64,000 nt of DNA from CALVGQ01 sp964369385 (GCA_964369385.1 CAYJEY010000001.1:124001-188000); one strand, 5' to 3'; positions 8,654 to 18,167 are shown, counted from the first letter of the stretch. Notes: a model not told the origin generated them from the letters alone. A program made the numbers and translations.

Positions 8654-9631
8654 ATGAAATTATTTAAGAAGTTGGCAATAGTGAGCCTTGTATTAGTGGT
8701 ATTGTTGGGTGGAGCAGGATATGCAGTTGGAGATTATTTTGTAAAGTATGCATTAGTTCGCCCAGAAGGAGAGACGGTAGCATCAGCAACAGATGAGAAC
8801 GCTCCTGTAAATGTCGAAAATACTGAAGTAGAAGAAAATAAAGCTATCCTTGAGGCAAATTATCAGAATTGGGTTAGGGAAACTGAGGTAAGTGAGCTTT
8901 CGATTACAAGTCATGATGGTTTAAGGTTAAATGCGACAAAGTATGTGGTTGATGAAACCTCTCATCAATGGGCGATTTTAGTTCATGGGTATACTGCAAA
9001 TCAACAATCAATGCAGACAAGAGCATATGCTTTTGGGGAAGCAGGATACAATGTGATCACACCAGATAATCGTGCTCATGGTACAAGTGAGGGGACTTAC
9101 ATCGGTATGGGATGGTTAGATCGTTTTGATATTTTACAGTGGATTGATGAAATTATTGCCATTGATCCAGAAGCCGAAATTGTGTTATATGGTATCTCTA
9201 TGGGGGGAGCAACAGTGATGATGACTGCTGGTGAAGAATTGAGCGATCACGTTGTGGCGATTGTAGAAGATTGTGGATATACTACAGTTCAAGAAATGTT
9301 TGCTAATCAAATTGAATTCCGTTTTTCGTTACCTGCATATCCTTTGTTGGATGTTGCTCATTTAGTTGCAAATACAAAAGTAGGATATGATATTTATGAG
9401 GCAAGTGCACTTGAACAGGTTAAGAAATCAGAACTTCCTATCCTGTTTATTCATGGAGATGCTGATAATTATGTTCCTGTAGAGATGGTATATGAGTTAT
9501 ATGATGCTGCACCAAATGAAAAAGAGTTATTGATTATTGAAGGAGCTGGTCATGGGGAGAGTGATTATTTAAATCCAAATTTATACTATGATACAGTTTT
9601 TACTTTTTTAGAACAGTACATTACTAAATAG
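8654..9631 (+). CDS. Membrane-anchored or secreted alpha/beta hydrolase
   Basis: A 325-residue protein. One hydrophobic N-terminal segment (~residues 6-28) acts as signal anchor and puts the enzyme outside the membrane. The alpha/beta hydrolase domain shows the oxyanion HGYTAN, the nucleophile elbow YGISMGGATVM near residue 180, the acid in HGDADNYVPVEM and the catalytic His in GAGHGES. It resembles the YqkD-type hydrolases of Bacillus, whose substrates are uncertain. An AGAGGA site precedes the chosen ATG. It stands alone behind its own promoter. Confidence 0.85.
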   Translation: MKLFKKLAIVSLVLVVLLGGAGYAVGDYFVKYALVRPEGETVASATDENAPVNVENTEVEENKAILEANYQNWVRETEVSELSITSHDGLRLNATKYVVDETSHQWAILVHGYTANQQSMQTRAYAFGEAGYNVITPDNRAHGTSEGTYIGMGWLDRFDILQWIDEIIAIDPEAEIVLYGISMGGATVMMTAGEELSDHVVAIVEDCGYTTVQEMFANQIEFRFSLPAYPLLDVAHLVANTKVGYDIYEASALEQVKKSELPILFIHGDADNYVPVEMVYELYDAAPNEKELLIIEGAGHGESDYLNPNLYYDTVFTFLEQYITK

Positions 9632-9693
9632 GAATTATAGAGATGATAAAATACAAGAGCACAAACATTTTAAAATGTAAACTGAGGTGAATT

Positions 9694-10101
9694 ATGCTTA
9701 AAAAGATTGAACAATTAGTTAAAGTATCAGAATCAGTAAGCTTTGCAGTTATTACTAATGATGGTTTTCCTTATGTAGTTGAGATGGAAAAAGTTATGAA
9801 TAAAGGGATGAGTGAATTATACTTTATTACCCGTCTCAAATCTAAAAAGGTAAACTATCTATTTGAAAATCAAAAAAGTGGTGTGAGCATTCGTAATGGA
9901 GAGGATTCAATTTCTTTTATTGGAAATACTGAGGTATTATCAAATCCAGATTTGATGACACGTATTTTACCTCAAAATTATCTAGATAGACTATACAAAA
10001 GAGGAATATCAAAATACTGTGTCTTATATTTTAAAACGTTATCACTAAAGGCATATATTAATGGAGAGTTTGAAACGATCTTTATAAATGAGATTTCATG
10101 A
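9694..10101 (+). CDS. Pyridoxamine 5'-phosphate oxidase-like flavin-binding protein
   Basis: A 135-residue split-barrel protein of the PNPOx-like superfamily. Residues 15-60 show the usual strand pattern, with the phrases GFPYVVEM and LYFITRLKSKKVNYL matching FMN-binding loops. Members include general-stress proteins and F420- or FMN-binding proteins; the reaction here cannot be assigned. GAGGTG lies six bases before the ATG. Its upstream region holds a perfect 14-base palindrome at 9665-9678 (ACATTTT/AAAATGT) that could be an operator. Confidence 0.75.
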   Translation: MLKKIEQLVKVSESVSFAVITNDGFPYVVEMEKVMNKGMSELYFITRLKSKKVNYLFENQKSGVSIRNGEDSISFIGNTEVLSNPDLMTRILPQNYLDRLYKRGISKYCVLYFKTLSLKAYINGEFETIFINEIS

Positions 10102-10184
10102 AAATTGTTATAAGAAGTGAGAGTTTGTTTATAATGATTCGAAATGTTTCCAGGAGTAAATTTTTGAAGATTACACTTATTTCT

Positions 10185-10214
10185 AAAAAAAGAAAATTGA
10201 TTTTTCTTTTTTTT
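10185..10214 (+). terminator. Weak A/T-rich terminator
   Basis: AAAAAGAAAA pairs with TTTTTCTTTT around TTGA, followed by T residues. No GC pairs support it beyond one, so it is only a candidate. Confidence 0.35.
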
Positions 10215-10262
10215 ATTTATGACTGTGGTACAATTACTTGAGTTAAAAATAGGGGGATGAAT

Positions 10263-11633
10263 ATGAAAAGATTCTTTTCAAAATATATAGGTGATCGGCA
10301 TTTCTATGCGAGAACGTTACGCATTGCGTTGCCATTATCACTACAAATGTTACTTCAAAGCTGTATGGGGATTATTGATACGATGATGGTATCTCGTATT
10401 GGTATGGTAACAGCAGTAGGAACAGCAGTACAAATTGATACGTTAGCAAACTTAATTACATATGGAATTTCTAGTGGTATTGGTATGTTTGCTGCACAGT
10501 TTTTTGGAGCGAAACAACTCAATTCGTTAAAGAAAAGCTTTGGATTAGGATTGATGTTGAGTGCAGCGAATGGTTTTTTCTGGTTCTTGGTTGCCTTATT
10601 TTTTGGTAAAGTAATCTTAAGCTTCTACATGGGGGATCCAACTATTGTCGAACATAGTTATTCTTACTTACAAATTTCTATGTTTGCGCTTGTTCCGCTC
10701 GCCATCAACAATGTTTTTGGTTCAATGTATCGTAGTACTCAACAAGCAAAATTTATTTTGTTTATTTCAACGATTGGAGCTTCTTCAAATGTTTTCTTTA
10801 ATGCCTTATTTATTTTTGGGTTTGGTCCAATTCCAGCAATGGGTGTACAGGGGGCAGCTCTTGGGACTTTACTTGGTCAGTTAATTATTCTAACTACATA
10901 CATCATTTATTCAATTAAAACAAAACAACCATTCATTGGGTCATTAAAAGAAATGTTTACCTTTGATTTGGATTTTGCAAAACCAATCTTGATCAAAATG
11001 ATGCCTTTAATTATCAATGAGGGTCTATTTGGATTTGGGATGACTTTATTTGTAAAAGCATTCGGAGTACTTGGGACACAATCTATGGATGCCTACTATG
11101 TTGCAAATCAAATCTATAATGTATTCTTATTTGTTGTTTATGGTTATGGTGCAGCAATAGCGGTACTTATTGGAACACGTCTTGGTGAGGGGAGAATTGA
11201 ACAAGCAATTAATGAACAACGCTATTACTTAGGATTAAGTGGTGTCTTGTCTTTTGTATTAGTTAGTTTAATATTAATTTTCTCTGGAAACATGGTTGCT
11301 TTATTTGGATTAACTGATCCTGTGGTGTTTGGGCTAGCGAAGTCTATTTTATATGTACTTGCTATAAAAGCTTCAATGCGATTATTTAATTTCATGATAT
11401 TCTCTATTTTAAGAGCTGGTGGAGATGCAAAAATCATTCAATTCTTAGATTCAGGAATTATGTATTTTATAGGGTTACCAATTGCCTTTGGTTGTGTTTA
11501 TCTACTTGGATGGGAAAGTATTGTACTTGTCGTTTTAGCAACACAAATCGAACAATTGGTTCGCTTAATTTGTGGACTACGTCGTTTAACACAGCGCTAT
11601 TGGGCAAAAGATTTAACTAAGCTTGTAGCATAA
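10263..11633 (+). CDS. MATE-family multidrug/Na+ efflux transporter
   Basis: A 456-residue, 12-helix protein of the MATE (NorM/DinF-like) family, with LPLSLQMLLQSCMGIIDTMMV at the start and a second, similar half from ~residue 235. These exchange Na+ or H+ for cationic drugs. The ATG at 10263 fits AGGGGG with six bases spacing; the ATG two codons upstream would be too close. It is one of two MATE genes in the window; the second at 40 kb looks only distantly related. Substrate unknown. Confidence 0.9.
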   Translation: MKRFFSKYIGDRHFYARTLRIALPLSLQMLLQSCMGIIDTMMVSRIGMVTAVGTAVQIDTLANLITYGISSGIGMFAAQFFGAKQLNSLKKSFGLGLMLSAANGFFWFLVALFFGKVILSFYMGDPTIVEHSYSYLQISMFALVPLAINNVFGSMYRSTQQAKFILFISTIGASSNVFFNALFIFGFGPIPAMGVQGAALGTLLGQLIILTTYIIYSIKTKQPFIGSLKEMFTFDLDFAKPILIKMMPLIINEGLFGFGMTLFVKAFGVLGTQSMDAYYVANQIYNVFLFVVYGYGAAIAVLIGTRLGEGRIEQAINEQRYYLGLSGVLSFVLVSLILIFSGNMVALFGLTDPVVFGLAKSILYVLAIKASMRLFNFMIFSILRAGGDAKIIQFLDSGIMYFIGLPIAFGCVYLLGWESIVLVVLATQIEQLVRLICGLRRLTQRYWAKDLTKLVA

Positions 11634-11667
11634 TTTTGTTTGTTCACACAAAATTCAGGTAAGAAGA

Positions 11668-11696
11668 TTACGAACTACATAAATGTGTGATATAAT
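11668..11696 (+). promoter_or_regulatory. Promoter of the NusG-II/Gx-transporter pair
   Basis: TATAAT at 11691-11696 with a weak TTACGA at 11668-11673, 17 bases apart. AGGAGG and the ATG follow within 40 bases. Confidence 0.55.
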
Positions 11697-11727
11697 TATC
11701 AAAGCTATTTATGTAGTAGGAGGAAGT

Positions 11728-12102
11728 ATGAAGAAAAAAGATTTATTTGTAATGTTTGGAATAGTGATTGCAGCGGTGATTATTTATTTTATAAGCCAAG
11801 CAGTCGTTTCTAATAATGATAATTCAAGAGAGATGGGGACAGTGTACTATCGTGATCAAATTGTATTGTCGTTTGATGTTCACAAAGATCATGTTTATGA
11901 AATCGACGGAGATTATGGAACACTGTATTTAGAAGTTGAAGATGGACAGTGGCATATGACTGAGGATACAGAGTGCCCAAATCACCTTTGTGTAAAACAA
12001 GGTTGGAAAAATGCAACAGATGATTCTTACATGAATACATTTCCAATTAGTTGTATTCCAAATAATATAACGGTACAAGGACCGAAAATTGATAATGAGT
12101 AA
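11728..12102 (+). CDS. NusG domain II-containing membrane-anchored protein
   Basis: A 124-residue protein with one N-terminal membrane helix (residues ~7-27) and an extracytoplasmic NusG_II-like beta domain. The cysteine-bearing segment TECPNHLCVKQGW is the family hallmark. Function unknown; in many Firmicutes it is next to a Gx transporter, as here, and often near ApbE or electron-transport genes. AGGAGG precedes the ATG. The stop overlaps the following gene by 8 bases, so the two are translationally coupled. Confidence 0.85.
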   Translation: MKKKDLFVMFGIVIAAVIIYFISQAVVSNNDNSREMGTVYYRDQIVLSFDVHKDHVYEIDGDYGTLYLEVEDGQWHMTEDTECPNHLCVKQGWKNATDDSYMNTFPISCIPNNITVQGPKIDNE

Positions 12103-12601
12103 CAAAAAAGTACGAAAATTAACTTTTGTAACAATGTTAATGGCGATGGCAATTGCCGTAAATATTTTTGAGTCAACTTATTTAGGTTTCTTACCTTATG
12201 GTATACGCTTTGGATTGGCTAATATCATGGCAATTGTCGCTTTGGAGATGTTTGGTATCAAAGAAATGATTCAAGTCAATGTCATGCGTGTTGTGGTAAG
12301 TAATCTATTAAGAGGTACGATTTTAGGTACGACTTTTTGGGTTGCAACTAGTGGTGTCGTGTTAAGCAGCTTAGTTTTAATTATAGTAAGAAAGGTGTTT
12401 AAGATGCCACTGTATTCAACATCAATGCTATGTGCAATCGCTCATTCAGTTGGTCAAGTAATGACAGTAGCCTTTATTTATCAACAAGATGCTTTTATCG
12501 TGATTGTGCCAATGCTATTGATTAGTGCGATTCCTACTGGAATATTAACTGGAATTATTTCAACAGGAGCACTAAAGCGATTAAAAAAAGTAGAAATTTA
12601 A
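12095..12601 (+). CDS. Gx transporter family protein (Hpre_diP_synt_I)
   Basis: A 168-residue membrane protein with about five helices. The sequence YGIRFGLANIMAIVALEMFG contains the glycine-rich core of this ECF-S-like family, often misannotated as heptaprenyl diphosphate synthase component I. Such proteins probably act as small-molecule uptake components. It overlaps the NusG-II gene by 8 bases and ends at a strong hairpin, so the pair is a closed unit. No energising ECF ATPase is adjacent. Confidence 0.85.
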   Translation: MSNKKVRKLTFVTMLMAMAIAVNIFESTYLGFLPYGIRFGLANIMAIVALEMFGIKEMIQVNVMRVVVSNLLRGTILGTTFWVATSGVVLSSLVLIIVRKVFKMPLYSTSMLCAIAHSVGQVMTVAFIYQQDAFIVIVPMLLISAIPTGILTGIISTGALKRLKKVEI

Positions 12602-12622
12602 GGATGGATAACATCCTTTTTT
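12601..12622 (+). terminator. Terminator after the Gx transporter gene
   Basis: AGGATG-GATAA-CATCCT followed by T residues. Confidence 0.85.
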
Positions 12623-12638
12623 AGAGGAGAAATAATTT

Positions 12639-13118
12639 ATGGATAACGTTAAGTTAAATGAAGATGTAAAATATCAAATACATGCAGTTAATTCAAAGAG
12701 AATGACGATTACTATTGTAGCAGTGTATTGTATTCTGTTTGGTTTGCGAATGATTATTGATCATCCAATAATTACAATTTCTATTAACATAGGTATTGTG
12801 GTTTGTGCGTTGCTTGCTTTTTCTAGTACAGTAGTAAACTGTGTTTTTGCGATAACAGAGGATGAGCTACTAATTGCAAATTTAAAGATGTTAAATAAAA
12901 AGGGAAGTACTTCAGAAATAATGCGATTTCCATTAAATGAAATTATTGTGCAAATTGTTGATGAATGGAAACCACGTTGTCGTGTACGTTTTGCCCATGG
13001 TAAAAAGAAGTATGAATTTACTTTACGTATGAGAGATGTAAAAAAATATCCAAATGATGAAGTTGATTTTGACGCTATTGTAAAGTTAATGGAGCACAAT
13101 AATGCAAAAAATACCTAA
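12639..13118 (+). CDS. Small membrane protein with PH-like cytoplasmic domain, function unknown
   Basis: A 159-residue protein not recognised with certainty. Two membrane helices lie at ~20-42 and 46-72. After them comes a beta-rich stretch, from FAITEDELLIANLKML through IIVQIVDEWKPRCRVRFAHG, that resembles a PH-like (bPH) barrel as seen in YdbS/YdbT-type proteins. GAGGAG lies just upstream of the ATG. It sits between a terminator and the next gene's own RBS, probably as a single gene. Confidence 0.55.
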   Translation: MDNVKLNEDVKYQIHAVNSKRMTITIVAVYCILFGLRMIIDHPIITISINIGIVVCALLAFSSTVVNCVFAITEDELLIANLKMLNKKGSTSEIMRFPLNEIIVQIVDEWKPRCRVRFAHGKKKYEFTLRMRDVKKYPNDEVDFDAIVKLMEHNNAKNT

Positions 13119-13188
13119 ATCTGATTCATGTTACTTTTATCTTGATTTAGATATTCAATATATAATAAGAGAGAAATGAGGGCGTATT

Positions 13189-14034
13189 ATGAAAATAGCA
13201 TTTATTGGTACAGGTGTTATGGGAGCAGCGATGGCTCACAATTTAGCAAAAGCAGGCAATGAATTGCATGTTTACAATCGAACTAAAAGTAAGGCGCAAG
13301 CTTGTGCTGAGTTTGGTGCCATAGTACACGATGAAATCTCTGAGTGTGTTAAGAATTGTGATGTTGTTTTTACAATTGTAGGGTATCCAAGTGATGTCAA
13401 AGAGGTATATGAAGAAATCTTTAAGTATGCTAAAAGAAATATTGTTGCAGTAGATATGACTACTTCTAGTCCAAGTCTTGCAATTGAGCTTGCAAAACGG
13501 GGGAAAGAGAATCAAATTAAGATTCTTGATGCACCAGTATCTGGAGGAGATAGTGGTGCAAAAAATGGAACATTGTCTATTATGGTTGGTGGTGAATACA
13601 ACGCGTATAAGCAGATACTACCACTGTTTGAATGTATGGGAAAAAATATTGTTTATATGGGAGAAGCAGGAGCTGGTCAACACACAAAGATGGCCAATCA
13701 AGTTGCAATTGCAGGTACAGTGAGTGGAGTAGCAGAAGCTCTTGCTTATGCTAAAAAAGCAGGACTTGATAGTGAAACTTTATTGAAGGCAATTAGTGCA
13801 GGTGCAGCAGGGTCTTGGCAGATGTCAAATAATGGTCCAAAAATCATTGCGGAAGACTATGATCCAGGATTTTATATTAAACACTTCATTAAAGATATGA
13901 GACTAGCTTTAGAAGAAGCAAATCAAGCTGGATTAAACCTGATTGTATTAAAAGAAGTACTGCAAGCTTATGAGCAATTGGAAGCACAAGGACTTGAAGA
14001 TGAGGGAACACAGGCAATTGCAAAATACTACTGA
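13189..14034 (+). CDS. 3-hydroxyisobutyrate dehydrogenase / GLYR-family NAD(P)-dependent oxidoreductase
   Basis: A 281-residue beta-hydroxyacid dehydrogenase. The nucleotide motif IGTGVMGAAMA begins at residue 5, the substrate-binding DAPVSGGDSGAKNGTLSIM is near 116-134, and the catalytic Lys lies in GAGQHTKMANQ near 168. Family members reduce tartronate, succinate or glyoxylate semialdehydes, or oxidise 3-hydroxyisobutyrate; the substrate cannot be fixed from sequence alone. It stands alone between a small membrane protein and the leuS T-box. Confidence 0.88.
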   Translation: MKIAFIGTGVMGAAMAHNLAKAGNELHVYNRTKSKAQACAEFGAIVHDEISECVKNCDVVFTIVGYPSDVKEVYEEIFKYAKRNIVAVDMTTSSPSLAIELAKRGKENQIKILDAPVSGGDSGAKNGTLSIMVGGEYNAYKQILPLFECMGKNIVYMGEAGAGQHTKMANQVAIAGTVSGVAEALAYAKKAGLDSETLLKAISAGAAGSWQMSNNGPKIIAEDYDPGFYIKHFIKDMRLALEEANQAGLNLIVLKEVLQAYEQLEAQGLEDEGTQAIAKYY

Positions 14035-14067
14035 TATTGCATTGACTTTAATATCTAAATGAATTAC

Positions 14068-14295
14068 TATAATAGCAACGCAATGACAAGAAGTAGTAGT
14101 TTAAACAACAGTTAAGAGAGTCGATGGTGGGTGCGAATCGAACTGAAAGTTAAGTGAACTTATCTTGGAGCAGGGTTAGTAATAATTCCGTATTCTCTGC
14201 GATAAAGAGATGAGGGCATGTGAGGGATACTCGCATGAACTAAGGTGGTACCGCGAACATTCGTCCTTAGATTTTAAGGGCGTTTTTTATTTGAA
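14068..14295 (+). promoter_or_regulatory. Promoter -10 and T-box leader of leuS
   Basis: TATAAT at 14068-14073 is followed by a ~210-base leader. The T-box core AAGGTGGTACCGCGAAC lies at 14242-14258, and the terminator CGTCCTTA paired with TTAAGGGCG plus T run is at 14262-14288. An AGTA-like upstream segment and the AGAGAG/CTCTGC pairing are consistent with stems I-III. Leucine specificity is inferred from leuS downstream; the specifier triplet was not fixed. The gap 14035-14307 is fully explained by this leader. Confidence 0.9.
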
Positions 14296-14307
14296 GGAGG
14301 AATTAAA

Positions 14308-16698
14308 ATGTTTGATCACAAAAAGATTGAGAAAAAATGGCAAAATTATTGGTTAACAAATAAGACATTTAAAACAGATGTATATGATGATACAAAGCCT
14401 GGTTTTTATGTTTTAGATATGTTTCCTTACCCATCAGGGCAAGGGTTACATGTAGGACATCCAGAAGGTTATACGGCTACTGATATTCTTGCACGCTATA
14501 AACGAATGAAAGGATTCAATGTTCTTCACCCAATGGGATGGGATGCGTTTGGATTACCAGCTGAGCAATATGCTTTAAATACAGGGAATCATCCTGCAGA
14601 ATTTACGAAACACAATATAGATACATTCCGTCGTCAAATCCAAGAACTTGGATTATCTTATGATTGGGATCGTGAAATTTCAACGACAGATCCAGATTAC
14701 TACAAATGGACGCAGTGGATTTTCACTAAACTATATGATCGCGGTTTAGCTTATGTAGATGAAATTCCAGTAAATTGGTGTCCTGAACTTGGTACAGTTC
14801 TTGCCAATGAAGAAGTAATTGATGGAAAGAGTGAACGTGGAAATCATCCTGTGGTACGCAAACCAATGCGCCAATGGGTATTAAAAATTACTGAATATGC
14901 AGAGCGTTTATTAGAAGACTTAGACTTATGTGATTGGCCTCAATCGACAAAAGAGATGCAAATCAATTGGATAGGAAAATCAAAAGGTGCACATGTTGTA
15001 TTCAAAATTGATGGGCATGATAAAGAGTTTACTGTCTTTACTACACGTTGTGATACATTGTTTGGTGCTACATATTGTGTACTTGCACCAGAACATCCTT
15101 TTGTAGTAGATATTACGACTGCTGAAAATGTTGAAGCAGTCGAAGAATACAAACGCAAATGTGCTACGAAATCTGACTTAGAGCGTACTGAATTAAATAA
15201 AGAGAAAAGTGGTGTGTTTACTGGGGCTTACGCAATCAATCCAGTAAATCAACAACTTGTGCCTATCTGGATTGCTGACTATGTACTTGCAAGTTATGGA
15301 ACAGGAGCTATTATGGCAGTACCGGCTCATGATGAGCGTGACTATGAGTTTGCAAAAAAATTCGACTTGCAAATTACGCCTGTTTTAGCAGGAGGTAACA
15401 TTGAAGAAGCAGCATGGACACAAGATGGAGTTCATATTAATTCTGAGTTCCTTGATGGATTAAATAAAGAAGAAGCAATTGAAACAATGGAAAATTGGTT
15501 AGTAGAACACAAATGTGGTGAACCAAAAATCACATATAAATTACGTGATTGGTTATTTAGTCGCCAACGTTACTGGGGGGAACCAATCCCGATTGTCTTG
15601 ATGGATGATGGAACTAAGCGTACAGTTGAGTTAAATGAATTGCCGCTTGAATTACCGCAAACACAAAACTACAAACCTAGTAGCGATGGAGAAAGTCCAC
15701 TTGCCAATTGTGCAGATTGGTTAGATGTAGAAATCGATGGACAAAAAGGTCGTCGTGAAACAAACACAATGCCACAATGGGCAGGTAGCTGCTGGTATTA
15801 TTTACGTTACATTGATCCAAAAAACCCAGATTGTATTTGTGATCCTAAATTACTTAAAAAATGGTTACCAGTTGACCTTTATGTAGGTGGTGCTGAACAT
15901 GCTGTGTTGCATTTGTTGTATTCTCGTTTTTGGCATAAAGTTCTTTATGATTGCGGTGTAGTACCTACAAAAGAGCCGTTTAAAAAGCTATTCCACCAAG
16001 GGATGATTCTAGGTGAGAATGGTGAAAAAATGTCTAAATCACGCGGAAATGTCGTAAATCCAGATGAAATTTTAGAAACACATGGTGCTGATGCATTGCG
16101 TGTTTATGAAATGTTTATGGGGCCTCTTGAAGCTGCACTTCCTTGGTCTGAAAGTGGTCTTGATGGAACACGTAAGTGGTTAGAGCGTGTATGGCGTTTA
16201 TTTATGGAACAACAAAAATACAGTGATGTAAATGATGGTTCACTTGATTATGTGTTTAATTTTACTGTGAAAAAAGTACAACATGATATTGAAACATTGA
16301 ATTTCAACACTGCGATTTCGCAGATGATGATTTTTGTGAATGAATGCTATAAAGCTGAGACAATTTATCGTCCGTATGCACTTGATTTCATTAAAATGTT
16401 TGCGTGTTTTGCACCTCATATTGGAGAAGAAATGTACAACTCACTAACGAATGTGGAGTGTATCGCATATGAATTATGGCCAAGTGTAGATGAATCAAAA
16501 CTAGTACTTGACCAAATTGAAATTGTTGTACAAGTAAATGGTAAGTTGCGTGCTAAATTTAGTGTTGCTCCAGATAGTGATGAGACAGTATTAAAAGAAA
16601 TGGCACTAGCTGCTGAGGGAGTTCAAACTTTCATTGAAGGAAAAGAAATTCGAAAAATTATTTGTATCAAAAATAAAATTGTTAATATCGTAGTATAA
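14308..16698 (+). CDS. leuS: Leucyl-tRNA synthetase
   Basis: A 796-residue class I synthetase, near the length of Bacillus LeuRS. The HIGH-type motif appears as HVGHPEGYTATD near residue 49-60. The CP1 editing domain includes TVFTTRCDTLFGATY and YGTGAIMAVPAHDERDYEF. The catalytic loop is GEKMSKSRGNVVNP near residue 573. The anticodon-binding and C-terminal domains follow. GGAGGAATTAAA precedes the ATG. Confidence 0.97.
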   Translation: MFDHKKIEKKWQNYWLTNKTFKTDVYDDTKPGFYVLDMFPYPSGQGLHVGHPEGYTATDILARYKRMKGFNVLHPMGWDAFGLPAEQYALNTGNHPAEFTKHNIDTFRRQIQELGLSYDWDREISTTDPDYYKWTQWIFTKLYDRGLAYVDEIPVNWCPELGTVLANEEVIDGKSERGNHPVVRKPMRQWVLKITEYAERLLEDLDLCDWPQSTKEMQINWIGKSKGAHVVFKIDGHDKEFTVFTTRCDTLFGATYCVLAPEHPFVVDITTAENVEAVEEYKRKCATKSDLERTELNKEKSGVFTGAYAINPVNQQLVPIWIADYVLASYGTGAIMAVPAHDERDYEFAKKFDLQITPVLAGGNIEEAAWTQDGVHINSEFLDGLNKEEAIETMENWLVEHKCGEPKITYKLRDWLFSRQRYWGEPIPIVLMDDGTKRTVELNELPLELPQTQNYKPSSDGESPLANCADWLDVEIDGQKGRRETNTMPQWAGSCWYYLRYIDPKNPDCICDPKLLKKWLPVDLYVGGAEHAVLHLLYSRFWHKVLYDCGVVPTKEPFKKLFHQGMILGENGEKMSKSRGNVVNPDEILETHGADALRVYEMFMGPLEAALPWSESGLDGTRKWLERVWRLFMEQQKYSDVNDGSLDYVFNFTVKKVQHDIETLNFNTAISQMMIFVNECYKAETIYRPYALDFIKMFACFAPHIGEEMYNSLTNVECIAYELWPSVDESKLVLDQIEIVVQVNGKLRAKFSVAPDSDETVLKEMALAAEGVQTFIEGKEIRKIICIKNKIVNIVV

Positions 16699-16721
16699 CC
16701 TAGCCAAGTGCTAGGTTTTTT
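16697..16721 (+). terminator. Terminator of leuS
   Basis: AACCTAGC-CAAGT-GCTAGGTT followed by T residues, overlapping the stop codon. Confidence 0.9.
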
Positions 16722-16802
16722 CATGTGTACAAATGATGAAAATTACAATTATGATTGATTTATGGTGTGAAATTTGTTACTTTGGAATATGAGGTGAAAA
16801 AT

Positions 16803-18167
16803 GTGTGGAATGATATTTATCAAGAAGTAATTCAAGTTTTTCTACTAGCCTCTACATTTACAATTATCTTAGCGATTTTTGCTATGTTTATCGTGTGGTA
16901 CTTTAAATATAAGAAAAATATTCATCTACCTGTAAAGACAAGAAGTATTGTTTTGGGAAGTTTATTTGTAATTTACTTGCTTACAGTACTAGGAATTACA
17001 TTGTTTACCCGCAATACAGATATGGGAACATCAAACACTGAGTTGTTTTCTAGCTATGTATCTGCTTGGAATCGTGCGAGTTCCTCTGAATGGAAAATGA
17101 TTATATACAACATCATCATGTTTGTTCCACTTGGAATCTTTTTACCTTTATTGCATAAAGAATTTCAAAAGTTAAGTTTAGTGATTTTGATAGGTCTTAT
17201 GCTAACGTGCTTTATTGAGGTAAATCAGTACATGACTTTTACTGGGGTATTTGAGTTTGATGATATATTAAATAATGTAGTAGGAACAATGATTGGTTGG
17301 GGTATTTCACTTGCTTTCATTGAAATGGTATTAAGTCAGGAAGAGACAAAGCGTCAAAAGATGATTGTTTACTTTGCACCATTGTGTTTCAGTGTTCTTT
17401 TTTTCGTGAGTTTATGGGGATATTATCATATTATGCCCTATGGTACGCTAAAGACGAATTATTATTTTGTATGGAATACTGAAAACATTCAATTCACAAG
17501 TGATATCAATTTGAATGATTCGCCAACTATAGACTATGTATATGATGTGATTGAACTTAGTAATGAAGAGATGTTATCGCATGCAAGTTACTACCTTAAC
17601 TTGTTTAATCAAAGTGATGCAAGCTTAGTTTTAGGAAAGGGTGTTGCTACGGCACAACTAAATCAAGGTGAGTTTCAAATGTACGAGGATGGTCACTTTA
17701 CTTATCGACAAGAAGGAATAGTGAATCTGCAAGTTAATGAATGGCAAGTAAGCCAAGCGCTTAAGGAATTAAAATTAGTAGTGAGCGATGATTTTCTCTT
17801 TTGTGGAATAAGTGAAGGTGTTGCAAGTTATGAAGTTCCTTTTATTACAAATGAAGAAGGAACTTATAGTGGAATTATTGAAGTGATGCTTGATCATAGT
17901 GGTAAAGTAATTTGGTTAAATTGGGATGTGAAACAAATTACGCAAATTGAGCAAGTTGAGATAAAATCTCATGCACAAGCTTGGCGGGAAATAAGAGCAG
18001 GAGAATTCTTGTTGTATGACATAAGTCACATTGATACAATTCATTTGGTAAGTAGTTCTCGAGGCCATGTGATTGATTCAAAGGGTTATTATCAACCCGT
18101 CTATCAATTTAATGTGATTGTCAATGATGTTCGATATAGTGAATTTATTGTGTCTGCTATAAAATAG
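16803..18167 (+). CDS. VanZ-like membrane protein with large C-terminal extracytoplasmic region
   Basis: A 454-residue protein. The first ~200 residues form a VanZ-like block of five helices, with LGITLFTRN, YNIIMFVPLGIFLPLL and ECNQ-like FIEVNQYM as hallmark segments. The remaining ~230 residues are soluble and beta-rich, with no recognised family, possibly PepSY/YycI-like. GAGGTG is upstream and the first in-frame start at proper distance is GTG 16803; the ATG at 16801 is out of frame. VanZ proteins can affect glycopeptide and lipoglycopeptide resistance, but most are of unknown function. Confidence 0.75.
   Translation: MWNDIYQEVIQVFLLASTFTIILAIFAMFIVWYFKYKKNIHLPVKTRSIVLGSLFVIYLLTVLGITLFTRNTDMGTSNTELFSSYVSAWNRASSSEWKMIIYNIIMFVPLGIFLPLLHKEFQKLSLVILIGLMLTCFIEVNQYMTFTGVFEFDDILNNVVGTMIGWGISLAFIEMVLSQEETKRQKMIVYFAPLCFSVLFFVSLWGYYHIMPYGTLKTNYYFVWNTENIQFTSDINLNDSPTIDYVYDVIELSNEEMLSHASYYLNLFNQSDASLVLGKGVATAQLNQGEFQMYEDGHFTYRQEGIVNLQVNEWQVSQALKELKLVVSDDFLFCGISEGVASYEVPFITNEEGTYSGIIEVMLDHSGKVIWLNWDVKQITQIEQVEIKSHAQAWREIRAGEFLLYDISHIDTIHLVSSSRGHVIDSKGYYQPVYQFNVIVNDVRYSEFIVSAIK

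Noticed and set aside
9665..9678. Perfect palindrome ACATTTTAAAATGT as a terminator
   Set aside because: It has no GC pairs or T run and lies just before an RBS; it is mentioned only as a possible operator.
14044..14073. TTGACT as the -35 partner of the leuS TATAAT
   Set aside because: The spacing is 20 bases, too long; only the -10 is kept.
16801..18167. ATG at 16801 as start of the VanZ-like gene
   Set aside because: It is out of frame with the long open frame; the in-frame GTG at 16803 sits at a suitable distance from GAGGTG.
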